NCBI GenBank assembly: GCA_050633365.1
Contig: JBOEGJ010000018.1
Span: 1 to 64,000 of the forward strand
Origin: Pseudomaricurvus sp050633365
GTDB lineage: Bacteria; Pseudomonadota; Gammaproteobacteria; Pseudomonadales; Cellvibrionaceae
DNA length: 64,000 bases
Direction: 5' to 3'
A model generated the notes under the pieces. It was given only the letters and a program-made list of their open reading frames with translations. It did not search any database and was not told the origin of the DNA. Positions 7,932 through 16,181 of the stretch are shown here, in pieces. Within the stretch, counting starts at the first letter, position 1. Every line of letters starts with the position of its first letter. The position numbers and the translations under genes are program-made.

Positions 7932-9704
7932 ATGCCTGAAAAACAAACCCCAACTGATAGCCGTGAATCTTGGCTGACCCAACGCCTCCATTTACTGCTC
8001 GACTCTCTTCGCCATCAGTTAGCTCACTTAGATGCACTGCCTCAGCTAACTCTGTTAGGCCTAATTATTGGTCTGGCTTCAGCGGGTATTATTGTTGCCT
8101 TCCGTTTAGCCGTCGACGGGCCTCTGGAAATGCTCTTTTCCAGTCACGCCGAAGACTTCGAGTCACTACCGCGAATTTGGCATTTTTTGCTACCACTGTT
8201 TGGCGCCTTCTGCATAGGCGTATTGCTGCACTACATACCCAAGCACCGTCGCCAAGTCAGTGTTGGCCATGTATTGGACAGACTCCATAACCATCAGGGA
8301 AAACTGCCCGCCTACAATTGGACCGTGCAATTTGTCGGGGGAGTGCTAGCACTTCTGACCGGCCAATCCATGGGTAGGGAAGGCCCCGCAGTTCACCTCG
8401 GCGCCGGCGCCGCCAGCCAAGTGGGGCAGTGGCTGCGACTGCCGAACAATTGTCTGCGCACACTCATTGGTTGCGGCGTCGCCTCGGCCATTGCCGCCTC
8501 GTTTAACACCCCCATGGCGGGTGTGATTTTTTCCATGGAAGTTATCCTCATGGAATACACCATCGCCGGCTTTATCCCAGTGATGATGGCCTCGGTCACT
8601 GGAGCAGTTATCGGGCAAATGATTTTTGGTCATGACCCCGCCTTCGCCATAGCGCCCTTGCAGATGAACACCTTGTGGGAGCTTCCGATCATCGGAATGG
8701 CGGGTCTGATTATTGCGCTTTTTGCCGCGGCCATCATTCGCTTGCAACTGCTCTTTAACCAACAACATCACTTGCCTATCATCGTTCGACTCACCTTTGC
8801 CGGTGCGGTCACGGGGGCGCTGGCCTTTTGGTATCCACAAGTACTGGGCGTGGGTTACGACACCATAGGCTCCGCCATGCATGGCGATCTTGCGGTACAG
8901 CTGCTTATCGGTATTCTTTTTGCGAAGGTCATTGCCACAACCGTGAGTGGCGGCTTGGGTATGCCCGGAGGTGTAATTGGCCCCATGCTTTTTATTGGCG
9001 CCATTTTAGGCGGCATCATTGGTATCACCACCAATGCGCTAACACCTGATAGTGGTGCCAACCCGAGTTTCTATGTGCTTTTGGGCATGGGCGCCATGAT
9101 GGCGGCAGTGATCAATGCTCCCCTAGCGGCATTGATTACGGTATTTGAGCTGACCCACAACCCCAACACCATTTTTCCAACCATGCTGATCATTGTTATT
9201 TCCGTGATCGCCACTCGGCAGATCTTTCGCTGTGAGGGTATTTTCATCGCCCAGCTTGAAGCCAACGGCTTTAATCTCAACAGCGGCCCAATTCGCCAAG
9301 CCCTCGATCGCGTCGGTGTGCGCAGCGTCATGGAAACACAATTTTTGCGCTGCCCACATCAGTTAAGCGTGCATCAACTGCAACAGCGGCTGCAACAGCA
9401 CCCGCAGTGGTTAGTCGTCGACGACCACGAAAAAGACAAATACCTACTTGCCGCGGCAGATGTCTCGGCATTTTTGAACAATACCGAATTGAGCGAAGAC
9501 GAATCACTACAACTGCGCTCCATTCCCGGCCGCCAATGGCAATTGAAGCCGATTCACCAGCAGGCCAGTCTCTACGAGGCCCAACAACAACTGCAACAGT
9601 TTAAGGCCGACGCTCTCTATGTTGAACGCCAGGCTTCACCCTGGTTATCCCCTGTCATTGGCGTGATCACTCAAGAGCACATCGATAATTACTATCGTGT
9701 ATGA
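7932..9704 (+). CDS. ClC-family chloride channel/transporter with CBS-like tail
   Basis: Inner-membrane anion transport protein of about 590 residues with roughly ten hydrophobic segments, then a soluble C-terminal part (about residues 435-590) that looks like a CBS pair. The gating glutamate motif GREGPAVH is intact, and GMPGGVIGPMLF matches the third ClC anion-site motif. The first motif (GSGIP) is replaced by VSVGHVL. The internal proton glutamate of ClC-ec1 (E203) aligns with valine in FSMEV. The start at ATG preceded by GAGAAG was preferred over one 11 codons upstream. It is followed 43 bases later by hemJ. Confidence 0.9.
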   Translation: MPEKQTPTDSRESWLTQRLHLLLDSLRHQLAHLDALPQLTLLGLIIGLASAGIIVAFRLAVDGPLEMLFSSHAEDFESLPRIWHFLLPLFGAFCIGVLLHYIPKHRRQVSVGHVLDRLHNHQGKLPAYNWTVQFVGGVLALLTGQSMGREGPAVHLGAGAASQVGQWLRLPNNCLRTLIGCGVASAIAASFNTPMAGVIFSMEVILMEYTIAGFIPVMMASVTGAVIGQMIFGHDPAFAIAPLQMNTLWELPIIGMAGLIIALFAAAIIRLQLLFNQQHHLPIIVRLTFAGAVTGALAFWYPQVLGVGYDTIGSAMHGDLAVQLLIGILFAKVIATTVSGGLGMPGGVIGPMLFIGAILGGIIGITTNALTPDSGANPSFYVLLGMGAMMAAVINAPLAALITVFELTHNPNTIFPTMLIIVISVIATRQIFRCEGIFIAQLEANGFNLNSGPIRQALDRVGVRSVMETQFLRCPHQLSVHQLQQRLQQHPQWLVVDDHEKDKYLLAAADVSAFLNNTELSEDESLQLRSIPGRQWQLKPIHQQASLYEAQQQLQQFKADALYVERQASPWLSPVIGVITQEHIDNYYRV

Positions 9705-9747
9705 TCCCTACTTTCGTCACTCAATTTAAGAAGGATGTCTCGCCAGT

Positions 9748-10173
9748 ATGTTATGGGTAAAAGCCTTTCATCTCATTTTTATGGTGTGCTGGTTTGCCGG
9801 TATCTTTTATCTGCCGCGACTGTTCGTCAATCACGCCATGGTTAGCGACCAAAACACCCGCGCTCAATTGGCCCAGATGGAGCGCAAGCTTTACCGCTTT
9901 ATCACCCCTTTTATGTTTCTCACCGTTGGTTTTGGCGCCTGGCTGGCCAGCTACAATCTCGACTACTACCTGCAAAGCCCTTGGTTTTTGATCAAACTGG
10001 CCCTGGTTGCACTGCTCGTTATCTATCACTTTTATTGCGGCCGAGTCGTTAAACGGTTCGCCAACAACGAAGACAAACGCGGTCACGTTTATTACCGCAT
10101 ATTCAACGAACTCCCAGTGCTTATTTTATTTGCCGTGATGCTTTTGGTGGTGGTGAAACCGGCACTGTTTTAG
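9748..10173 (+). CDS. hemJ: Protoporphyrinogen oxidase HemJ (CopD-like)
   Basis: Converts protoporphyrinogen IX to protoporphyrin IX in heme synthesis. The 141-residue protein has about four transmembrane helices and the conserved N-terminal pattern MLWVKAFHLIFMVCWFAGIFYLPRLF split here as the WxKAFH (His8) and FAGIFYLPRLF elements of the family. Family knowledge says membrane histidines bind heme. Placement near hemL supports tetrapyrrole synthesis. The name is by family pattern, with high confidence. Confidence 0.92.
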   Translation: MLWVKAFHLIFMVCWFAGIFYLPRLFVNHAMVSDQNTRAQLAQMERKLYRFITPFMFLTVGFGAWLASYNLDYYLQSPWFLIKLALVALLVIYHFYCGRVVKRFANNEDKRGHVYYRIFNELPVLILFAVMLLVVVKPALF

Positions 10174-10283
10174 ACTCCTTATTAGCATCGCCCAAAACCG
10201 AAAAAATCGCTCTAAGGCGCAACAGGACAAATCCCCAGCCTGTGTTAGACTCAAATGAATCAGGAGCCTACAAGGGAAGGACG

Positions 10284-11108
10284 ATGACTGAATTTGAGGC
10301 CGCCACACCAGTGATCATGAGTTTCTCCAGTCATGATCCCTCCGGCAGTGCCGGGATTCAGGCCGACATTGAATGTGCCGCCAGCCTCGGCTGCCACTGC
10401 ACCCCCATCATCACCACCCTGTGCGCCAAAGATACCCGCGATACCAAAGAGATCATCCCTGTCGAGGCATCATTACTCATAGAGCAAGCTCGGGCAATTC
10501 TCGAAGACATGCAAGTGGCGGCCATCAAAATCGGCTATTTGGGCAGCGTCGAGAACGTTGAAGCCGTACACTCGATCCTGCGAGACTACCCTCGAATTCC
10601 CGTGGTTCTAGACCCGGTAACTAGTGTCTGCAACAGTGAACTGATGGAGGCGCCAAGTGTTATTCGCGCCACCGAAACACTGCTGCTACCCCAGGCACTC
10701 ATCACCACCCCCGACCTAGTTGAAGCCCACGAATTAGCCCAACAAGGCGACACCATCGACGCCTGCGCTCAGGAAATTCTAGAAACTGGCTGTGACTTCT
10801 TGCTGATCAGTGGCGCCAAGCGCACACAACACAGCTACGAAAACCACCTCTACGGAAAACAAGGTCTCATCAAAAAATACAGCTGGGAGAGACTCAAACT
10901 GTTTTCTCATGGCAGCGGCGCCACCTTAGCTGCCAGTATTGCCTGCTACCTTGGTCACGGCTTAAGACCCAAAGAAGCCATCGCCCAAGGACAGAACTTC
11001 ACTTGGCACTCACTGGCTAACAGCCGTCGATTGGGCATGGGCAAACGCATACCCAATCGCTTCTTCTGGACCAACAAACAAAAATCTCGCAACGCTGGCA
11101 GCGCCTGA
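10284..11108 (+). CDS. thiD: Hydroxymethylpyrimidine/phosphomethylpyrimidine kinase-like protein (ThiD family)
   Basis: Family role: phosphorylation of HMP and HMP-P for thiamin synthesis. The 274-residue product has the ribokinase-fold signatures SSHDPSGSAGIQADIE at the N-terminus, VVLDPVTS in the middle and an anion-hole motif near the C-terminus. In that last motif the usual GTGC/GSGC reads GSGA, so the expected cysteine is alanine (A213). The start with GGAAGG just upstream was preferred to an ATG 14 codons earlier. In Pseudomonas thiE normally follows; here hemL comes next with no thiE. Whether it is a fully active ThiD is uncertain. Confidence 0.82.
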   Translation: MTEFEAATPVIMSFSSHDPSGSAGIQADIECAASLGCHCTPIITTLCAKDTRDTKEIIPVEASLLIEQARAILEDMQVAAIKIGYLGSVENVEAVHSILRDYPRIPVVLDPVTSVCNSELMEAPSVIRATETLLLPQALITTPDLVEAHELAQQGDTIDACAQEILETGCDFLLISGAKRTQHSYENHLYGKQGLIKKYSWERLKLFSHGSGATLAASIACYLGHGLRPKEAIAQGQNFTWHSLANSRRLGMGKRIPNRFFWTNKQKSRNAGSA

Positions 11109-11239
11109 GCTTTTTCCACGCAATTGAACCGAGCGCAACAACACTAGGTTTTGGGTGCCGACGCTAGTTCATCTCGCATTTATTCATCGCCTTAGGGATA
11201 ATGGCGCCTTTACCGATCTGCAGGCGTTAAGGATTCCCC

Positions 11240-12520
11240 ATGAGTCGCTCTACCGAATTATTTGAACAAGCCCAGAAACACATTCCCGGAGGCGTCAACT
11301 CGCCGGTCCGAGCCTTTAAAGCCGTGGGCGGAACCCCTGTGTTTTTCGAGCGCGCAGCAGGCGCCTACCTGTTTGATGCCGACAACAAACAATACATCGA
11401 TTACGTTTTGTCTTGGGGCCCAATGATTCTTGGGCACGCGCACCCTGAGGTCATTGAAACGGTGATCGAAAAGGCCCGCCAAGGTTTGAGTTTTGGTGCC
11501 CCCACCGAGATTGAAACCACCTTGGCCGATCGCGTCTGTGAGATCATGCCCGGCATGGACATGGTTCGCTTCGTCAATTCCGGCACTGAAGCCACCATGA
11601 GCGCCATCAGATTAGCCCGCGGCTACACCGGCCGAGACAAGATCATTAAGTTTGAAGGTTGCTACCACGGCCATTCCGACTCTCTATTGGTGAAGGCAGG
11701 TTCCGGTGCTCTCACCCTGGGTGTTCCCAGCTCACCCGGCGTTCCAGAATCACTGGCCGACCACACGGTAACACTCACCTACAACGACATTGAAGGCGTC
11801 AAACAAGCCTTTAGCGAAATTGGTGAGCAAGTCGCTGGGGTTATTGTCGAACCTGTTGCAGGCAACATGAACTGCGTCCCCCCCATCGACGGCTTTCTCG
11901 AAACCCTTAGAGAGCAATGCGACCAGTATGGCGCCGTGTTTATCATTGACGAGGTAATGACGGGTTTTCGTGTAAGCCCGACCGGCGCGCAGGGACACTA
12001 TGGTGTTGAAGCGGATTTGACCACACTCGGTAAGGTCATGGGTGGCGGCATGCCAGTGGGCGCCTTTGGCGGCAAAAAAGAAATCATGTCTCAAATTGCA
12101 CCTCTCGGGCCTGTCTATCAGGCCGGAACCCTATCGGGCAATCCTGTGGCAATGGCCGCCGGCTTGAAAACTCTCGAACTGATTTCAACCGCAGACTTCT
12201 ACCAACCACTGTTCGCGAGAACCGATCGCTTAGTGGCGGGGCTCAACACCGTTGCCCAAAAGCATGGTATTCCCTTTACCAGCAACCATGTTGGCTCTAT
12301 GTTTGGTTTCTTCTTCACCGACGAAGCCAAAATCACCAATTACCAACAGGTGATGGCTTGCAACAATGATCGCTTTAATCAATTCTTTCATGGCATGTTA
12401 GCCGAAGGGGTGTACTTGGCACCGGCCTCATACGAGGCGGGCTTTTTGTCGGCGGCGCACACAGATGAAGACATTGAGAAAACCTTAGCCGCAGCCGATC
12501 GAGTGATGGCGAGCCTATAG
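11240..12520 (+). CDS. hemL: Glutamate-1-semialdehyde 2,1-aminomutase
   Basis: PLP enzyme that converts glutamate-1-semialdehyde to 5-aminolevulinate, the C5 route to heme. The 426-residue product has family length. It shows the typical start with AQKHIPGGVNSPVRAFK, the PLP-region VNSGTEATMSAIRLAR, FIIDEVMTGFR, and the Schiff-base lysine K265 in GKVMGGGMPVGAFGG. A strong terminator follows about 50 bases after the stop. Confidence 0.97.
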   Translation: MSRSTELFEQAQKHIPGGVNSPVRAFKAVGGTPVFFERAAGAYLFDADNKQYIDYVLSWGPMILGHAHPEVIETVIEKARQGLSFGAPTEIETTLADRVCEIMPGMDMVRFVNSGTEATMSAIRLARGYTGRDKIIKFEGCYHGHSDSLLVKAGSGALTLGVPSSPGVPESLADHTVTLTYNDIEGVKQAFSEIGEQVAGVIVEPVAGNMNCVPPIDGFLETLREQCDQYGAVFIIDEVMTGFRVSPTGAQGHYGVEADLTTLGKVMGGGMPVGAFGGKKEIMSQIAPLGPVYQAGTLSGNPVAMAAGLKTLELISTADFYQPLFARTDRLVAGLNTVAQKHGIPFTSNHVGSMFGFFFTDEAKITNYQQVMACNNDRFNQFFHGMLAEGVYLAPASYEAGFLSAAHTDEDIEKTLAAADRVMASL

Positions 12521-12571
12521 CTTAAGATCAACAGGTTCCGCGTTACAGACTGAGAACTGAACTGACAAGCG

Positions 12572-12600
12572 GCCACTCAATCTCTATTGAGTGGCTTTTA
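12572..12600 (+). terminator. Rho-independent terminator of hemL
   Basis: A nine-base perfect stem (GCCACTCAA / TTGAGTGGC) with a six-base loop, followed by TTTTA. It lies between the convergent hemL and PilZ genes and may serve both. Confidence 0.8.
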
Positions 12601-12612
12601 GATGAAACCACC

Positions 12613-12963
12613 TTAACCCTGAAGTTCGAGCAAAGCCTCAATTTGCCGATGCGCTTTTTCTGAGGCGTCGATGATGTGGCAACCAGACCAAGCCGCTGTC
12701 GAACCCTCAGGGTCCCTTACCCAAAGACAGTCAACTCCCAAGTGAATGGTGCTCTCATCAAGTATCGGTGTAGGCAGTTGCAGATCGAGCTGGTAGACAT
12801 GATCAGGCTCTAGGGCGACATCGCCCATCAACATCAAGCCTTCGTGGTGAATATTCACCAAACGGCCCACATAGACATCGCGGTTAGTATCGTATATTTC
12901 GACGACGCCACTGACGGTGCGTCTTTCTAGGCGGCGCTGATAGTGACGATTGACTTCACTCAT
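12613..12963 (-). CDS. PilZ domain protein
   Basis: A 116-residue single-domain protein. The PilZ c-di-GMP signature is visible as an arginine-rich RRLERR (RxxxR-like) near residues 9-16 and a degenerate NxHxEG segment (NIHHEGLML) in place of D/NxSxxG, so binding is likely but not assured. The ATG with GGAGG upstream was chosen. It overlaps the end of the DUF1631 gene by eight bases, so the two are co-translated. A role as a c-di-GMP effector working with DUF1631 is inference. Confidence 0.82.
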   Translation of the reverse strand: MSEVNRHYQRRLERRTVSGVVEIYDTNRDVYVGRLVNIHHEGLMLMGDVALEPDHVYQLDLQLPTPILDESTIHLGVDCLWVRDPEGSTAAWSGCHIIDASEKAHRQIEALLELQG

Positions 12964-15370
12964 CGTCACCCTCCGGTTTCATACCCTCGGCTTTTGCATT
13001 CAGACTTTGGAAGATATTTTCCAGGGCCCGCTCGAAGAATGGTTTAGAGCTGCCGGCAATGACCTTCGCCTTGTGAGAAAGCATGGCTCGGGCCAACTCC
13101 AAGCCCGACTTCATCGCGACCTTTTTACCCATTTGATCGACGAGCATGTAATGCAGTGTTTTCGAATTGTACCAAGCTACTTTCAAACGCTTGCCGCCTT
13201 CGAATTCGAACCAGGTGCCAAACTCGATCATCTTCAAATTCTCGACCATACGCTCTTCTTCGGGTGAAGGCTGATCCTCCGGCTCTGAAGACTGGCCAGC
13301 TTTTTTCGCCGCCATGGCTTCAAGCTTAGTGCGCATGGGTTCGGGGGCGGGATCGACCTGCTTACTCTGCAGGGCCATTTTCTGTAAAGAGAAGAGCGCC
13401 TCTAACAGCTTTTTCCCTTTAGCTTGATCGTATCCGATGGTCTCGAATCCCGTTTCGAGTACATCAAGTAAGCTATCGTGCATCTCTAACTGACGTGTTT
13501 TGTCGGCATTTTTGTCTTTGGGCTCAATACTCCACAAGACATCATCAATAACTTGAATGGCTCGAATCCAGCTTTCCGACTCTTCGCCGTAGCGAAGCAG
13601 CAAAAACGCCATGTAATCTGACCAAGGTTGCAACAACATCAGCAATACTGCCGAGGGCAATTCTTTGCCGTCGGTGCGAGCGCGAACTTCTTCGTTAACT
13701 CGAATCTTAACTTCTCTGAGCTTTTCTTCGCCCTGCACCTTTTCCATGGCGCGACGTTCCATCAACTCCTGACGTCGAGAAATTTTCTTGGTATAGCTAC
13801 TGAACTCCAACAGCAATTCAGCAAACAAGCGCACATCATTTTTGAACTCTTCCAATACTCGCGACACGATATTTTTGATCTTGTCGTAAATGTCGTACTG
13901 GCAGGTACCGTCGTTACTCACCCACTTCACACCAGCTTCGGCCATATTGTTCAGCAGTAGGCGAGCGGGATGCTCGGTTTGTTCAAAAAAGTCTTTATCG
14001 ATAAACGCAATCTTCAGAAACGGTGTGTGCAGATAACTCAGTAGCGCTTTAATGGAATCCGGTAGGTTATCGTCTGAAAGCATGTATTCAAATAACATTC
14101 CCACCAAATCAATGGTGTGCATGTCGCTGGGATCAACGGCGCCCTCTTCATCATCCTCATCTTTCAGTTGGTCTACTAATTGCGAACTCACACCGCCCAC
14201 CGTTTGCGGTGCCAGTGTGCCCGGTTGAGCCTCGGCAATTTGCTGGCCTGTGACTGACAGCGCTTGAGTCTGGAGATTCTGCAACGCCCCTACCAACTGA
14301 TTATTGGTGTAGACCATGGCAGGACGGCCACCGGGCGCAGCAGCGCCACCGGAAGGAGCATAGCCAGCAGGTGGGGCTGAGACACCACCCGGCATGGGGG
14401 CCTGGCCACCTTGCTGCGGCGGTGCAAACCCGCCAATATGGCTCTGCAGTGTTCGAATAGCGTCAACTAAACGCCCTTGATATTGCTCTGTGGGCAAGGA
14501 CGCATCTGGCGAGGGAACATAACCGGGAGTTGCACTCGGTGGAGCGCTGCCCATCTCGGGTAATTCAACTTGATCAGCCTCGGCGCCACTCCACTCTTCG
14601 TAAGGCATTTCTTCAACTTGGGCCACCGGCGGAGCTTCATTGGTGGCGGGGCGATAGCGCAAGTTTGGCAGTATGCCTTTACCGCTAAAATAGTGATTGA
14701 GATCATCAAGGATGTCGGCCAATTGCGACACCAATAAGCGATCAAATATTTTGTAGGCGATAATCTTAGTTTTGGTACTCAGCGTGACTCGCTGGAAACT
14801 CTTGCGCAGAGATTCACAGTACTGAACAGGGCCTGCGGGGTTTCCTCGATCGCCAACTTTCTGGCCGCCATTTAGCACCGCTAAACGTTGATTCAGCGCC
14901 CATAGGGATTCGGTGTAATGATTTTCGGCTCGATGCGTGATCGAGGAGATGGCGATGGTTTCTTCGAGATCTTCGTTATCGACCAGAGACAACATGTCGC
15001 CCTGGTATTTTTCTTCGCCGGTGCTGGTATCCAATTCACGTCGCTTGAACTTGACGAAACCCTCGCCAAGATAGCCGAGAAAATAGCGCTCAAGCTCTGG
15101 AAACTGCTGCCTTAATAGACGCTGCTCTTCGGCCAAATCGCCTTGCTCTTGATTGGTTTTAGCATCTTCAGCGTACTCCAGCAGCTGCCCGTCAAGCTCT
15201 TTGGCAAACTGCGTAAAACGCTCACCCGCATGCTCTACCAACAACGCTTGGCAGGCCTTTAGATGCTCAATGATCACCTCTTCGGTGAGACCGCCAACCG
15301 CAGGGGATGATTGTGGCTCAGGGTTACCCAGTTCGCTCATATGATTTCGAGTCTTATCCGTCACTTCCAT
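12956..15370 (-). CDS. DUF1631 family protein
   Basis: A large cytoplasmic protein (804 residues) of the DUF1631 family found in Pseudomonas and relatives. It has an acidic N-terminal half, a Pro/Gly/Ala-rich low-complexity linker (about residues 270-370), and a helical C-terminal half with PFLKIAFIDKDFF and MLLQPWSDYMAFLLLRYG, typical of the family. A PilZ gene overlaps its 3' end. DUF1631 proteins have no firm biochemical role that I know of; the pairing suggests a c-di-GMP connection. It may start 10 codons later at MSELG. Confidence 0.85.
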   Translation of the reverse strand: MEVTDKTRNHMSELGNPEPQSSPAVGGLTEEVIIEHLKACQALLVEHAGERFTQFAKELDGQLLEYAEDAKTNQEQGDLAEEQRLLRQQFPELERYFLGYLGEGFVKFKRRELDTSTGEEKYQGDMLSLVDNEDLEETIAISSITHRAENHYTESLWALNQRLAVLNGGQKVGDRGNPAGPVQYCESLRKSFQRVTLSTKTKIIAYKIFDRLLVSQLADILDDLNHYFSGKGILPNLRYRPATNEAPPVAQVEEMPYEEWSGAEADQVELPEMGSAPPSATPGYVPSPDASLPTEQYQGRLVDAIRTLQSHIGGFAPPQQGGQAPMPGGVSAPPAGYAPSGGAAAPGGRPAMVYTNNQLVGALQNLQTQALSVTGQQIAEAQPGTLAPQTVGGVSSQLVDQLKDEDDEEGAVDPSDMHTIDLVGMLFEYMLSDDNLPDSIKALLSYLHTPFLKIAFIDKDFFEQTEHPARLLLNNMAEAGVKWVSNDGTCQYDIYDKIKNIVSRVLEEFKNDVRLFAELLLEFSSYTKKISRRQELMERRAMEKVQGEEKLREVKIRVNEEVRARTDGKELPSAVLLMLLQPWSDYMAFLLLRYGEESESWIRAIQVIDDVLWSIEPKDKNADKTRQLEMHDSLLDVLETGFETIGYDQAKGKKLLEALFSLQKMALQSKQVDPAPEPMRTKLEAMAAKKAGQSSEPEDQPSPEEERMVENLKMIEFGTWFEFEGGKRLKVAWYNSKTLHYMLVDQMGKKVAMKSGLELARAMLSHKAKVIAGSSKPFFERALENIFQSLNAKAEGMKPEGDDE

Positions 15371-15661
15371 GATTCACTTAGACCTATAACAGCAAGTGTA
15401 GACAATAAATAGCTAGGCCTAACATAACGACGTGCTATAACCAGCTGCCATCGGACCTCTATTTTTTCGAGTTTTGCAGTCCGCAGCCTTTTGAGCCCGT
15501 TATAGGTACCGCCTACTATGCGACAGTTCTTATACAAGAGGCAAAAAGCCGTTAAGCAATTAAGTGGGTTAGCTTAACACTTATGTGACGGAGTTCACAA
15601 AAATGACCCCCTACTAAGGTGCCGCTCATCCCCTCCTTGAACCGCTCGCCCAACAAACCAC
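15371..15661. other. Intergenic region with dyads and a CRP-like site
   Basis: This gap separates the mrcB-TPR operon (ending at 15662) from the DUF1631 start. It holds overlapping inverted repeats GTTAAGC (15551-15557)/GCTTAAC (15572-15578) and TAAGTG (15561-15566)/CACTTA (15578-15583), and next to them a perfect TGTGA-N6-TCACA. No open frame looks coding, and no clear terminator with a T run was seen. Confidence 0.6.
15584..15599. promoter_or_regulatory. CRP/Vfr-like binding site
   Basis: TGTGACGGAGTTCACA is a perfect TGTGA-N6-TCACA dyad matching the cAMP receptor protein consensus core, flanked by TTA and AAAAA. It is about 215 bases upstream of the DUF1631 start on the minus strand, far for direct activation unless the promoter is distant. 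A cAMP phosphodiesterase gene (cpdA) is encoded elsewhere in this window, so cAMP signalling is plausible here. Confidence 0.5.
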
Positions 15662-16132
15662 TTAGAGCTCGCTTGCCAGGCGACGCTGCAGTCGATTCGC
15701 CCGGGAGCAGCTATTGCCACACAACCGGCTGGCCTGATCTGCAAAACGCTGTGCCTGAGTCAGGTCGCCAAGCGCCAAATAACTTTCGCTCAGAATTAGA
15801 TAGAACGCCGGCTGTCGACGGTCGATTCTTAAACCCTGTTCTGCCAAGGCAATAGACGAGGCCCAGCGCTGATCACGCAAGTGTGTTTCGGCCTGCTGCC
15901 GCAGTTCTTGAATAATCAATGCGGGGCCGGGCTCAGCCGGAGCAGTAGACGTCGCGTTTGGCGCCACTGAAGCTGGAGCGGTGGGCTCATATGACGCCCC
16001 TGAAGATTGATTGCCTTGGCTGTGAATAGGCGCCTGAGTGCCGTGCTCAGCATGATTGATTGCAGGCCCGCTTTGACACCCCACCAAAAACACTCCCAAC
16101 ACTACTGCTCTGACTGCGACTCCTAACCTCAT
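15662..16132 (-). CDS. TPR lipoprotein next to PBP1B
   Basis: A 156-residue protein with a lipoprotein signal (lipobox LVGC, lipidated Cys about residue 19), a disordered Ser/Ala/Pro-rich linker (about 25-75), and a C-terminal tetratricopeptide-like region (about 80-150: ALAEQGLRIDRRQPAFYLILSE split over two helices). It lies 49 bases after mrcB on the same strand. By position it may help PBP1B in the periplasm, as outer-membrane lipoproteins do in E. coli. It is not LpoB by sequence as far as I can tell. Confidence 0.8.
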   Translation of the reverse strand: MRLGVAVRAVVLGVFLVGCQSGPAINHAEHGTQAPIHSQGNQSSGASYEPTAPASVAPNATSTAPAEPGPALIIQELRQQAETHLRDQRWASSIALAEQGLRIDRRQPAFYLILSESYLALGDLTQAQRFADQASRLCGNSCSRANRLQRRLASEL

Positions 16133-16181
16133 GACACTCTTCTCTTCAATCCCGTAAATGACAGCCCTGAACGATCAACGC

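Noticed and set aside
8346..8882. Minus-strand frame of 178 codons opposite the ClC gene
   Set aside because: His/Gly/Asp-rich nonsense composition and no ribosome site; the ClC frame carries the GREGP motif.
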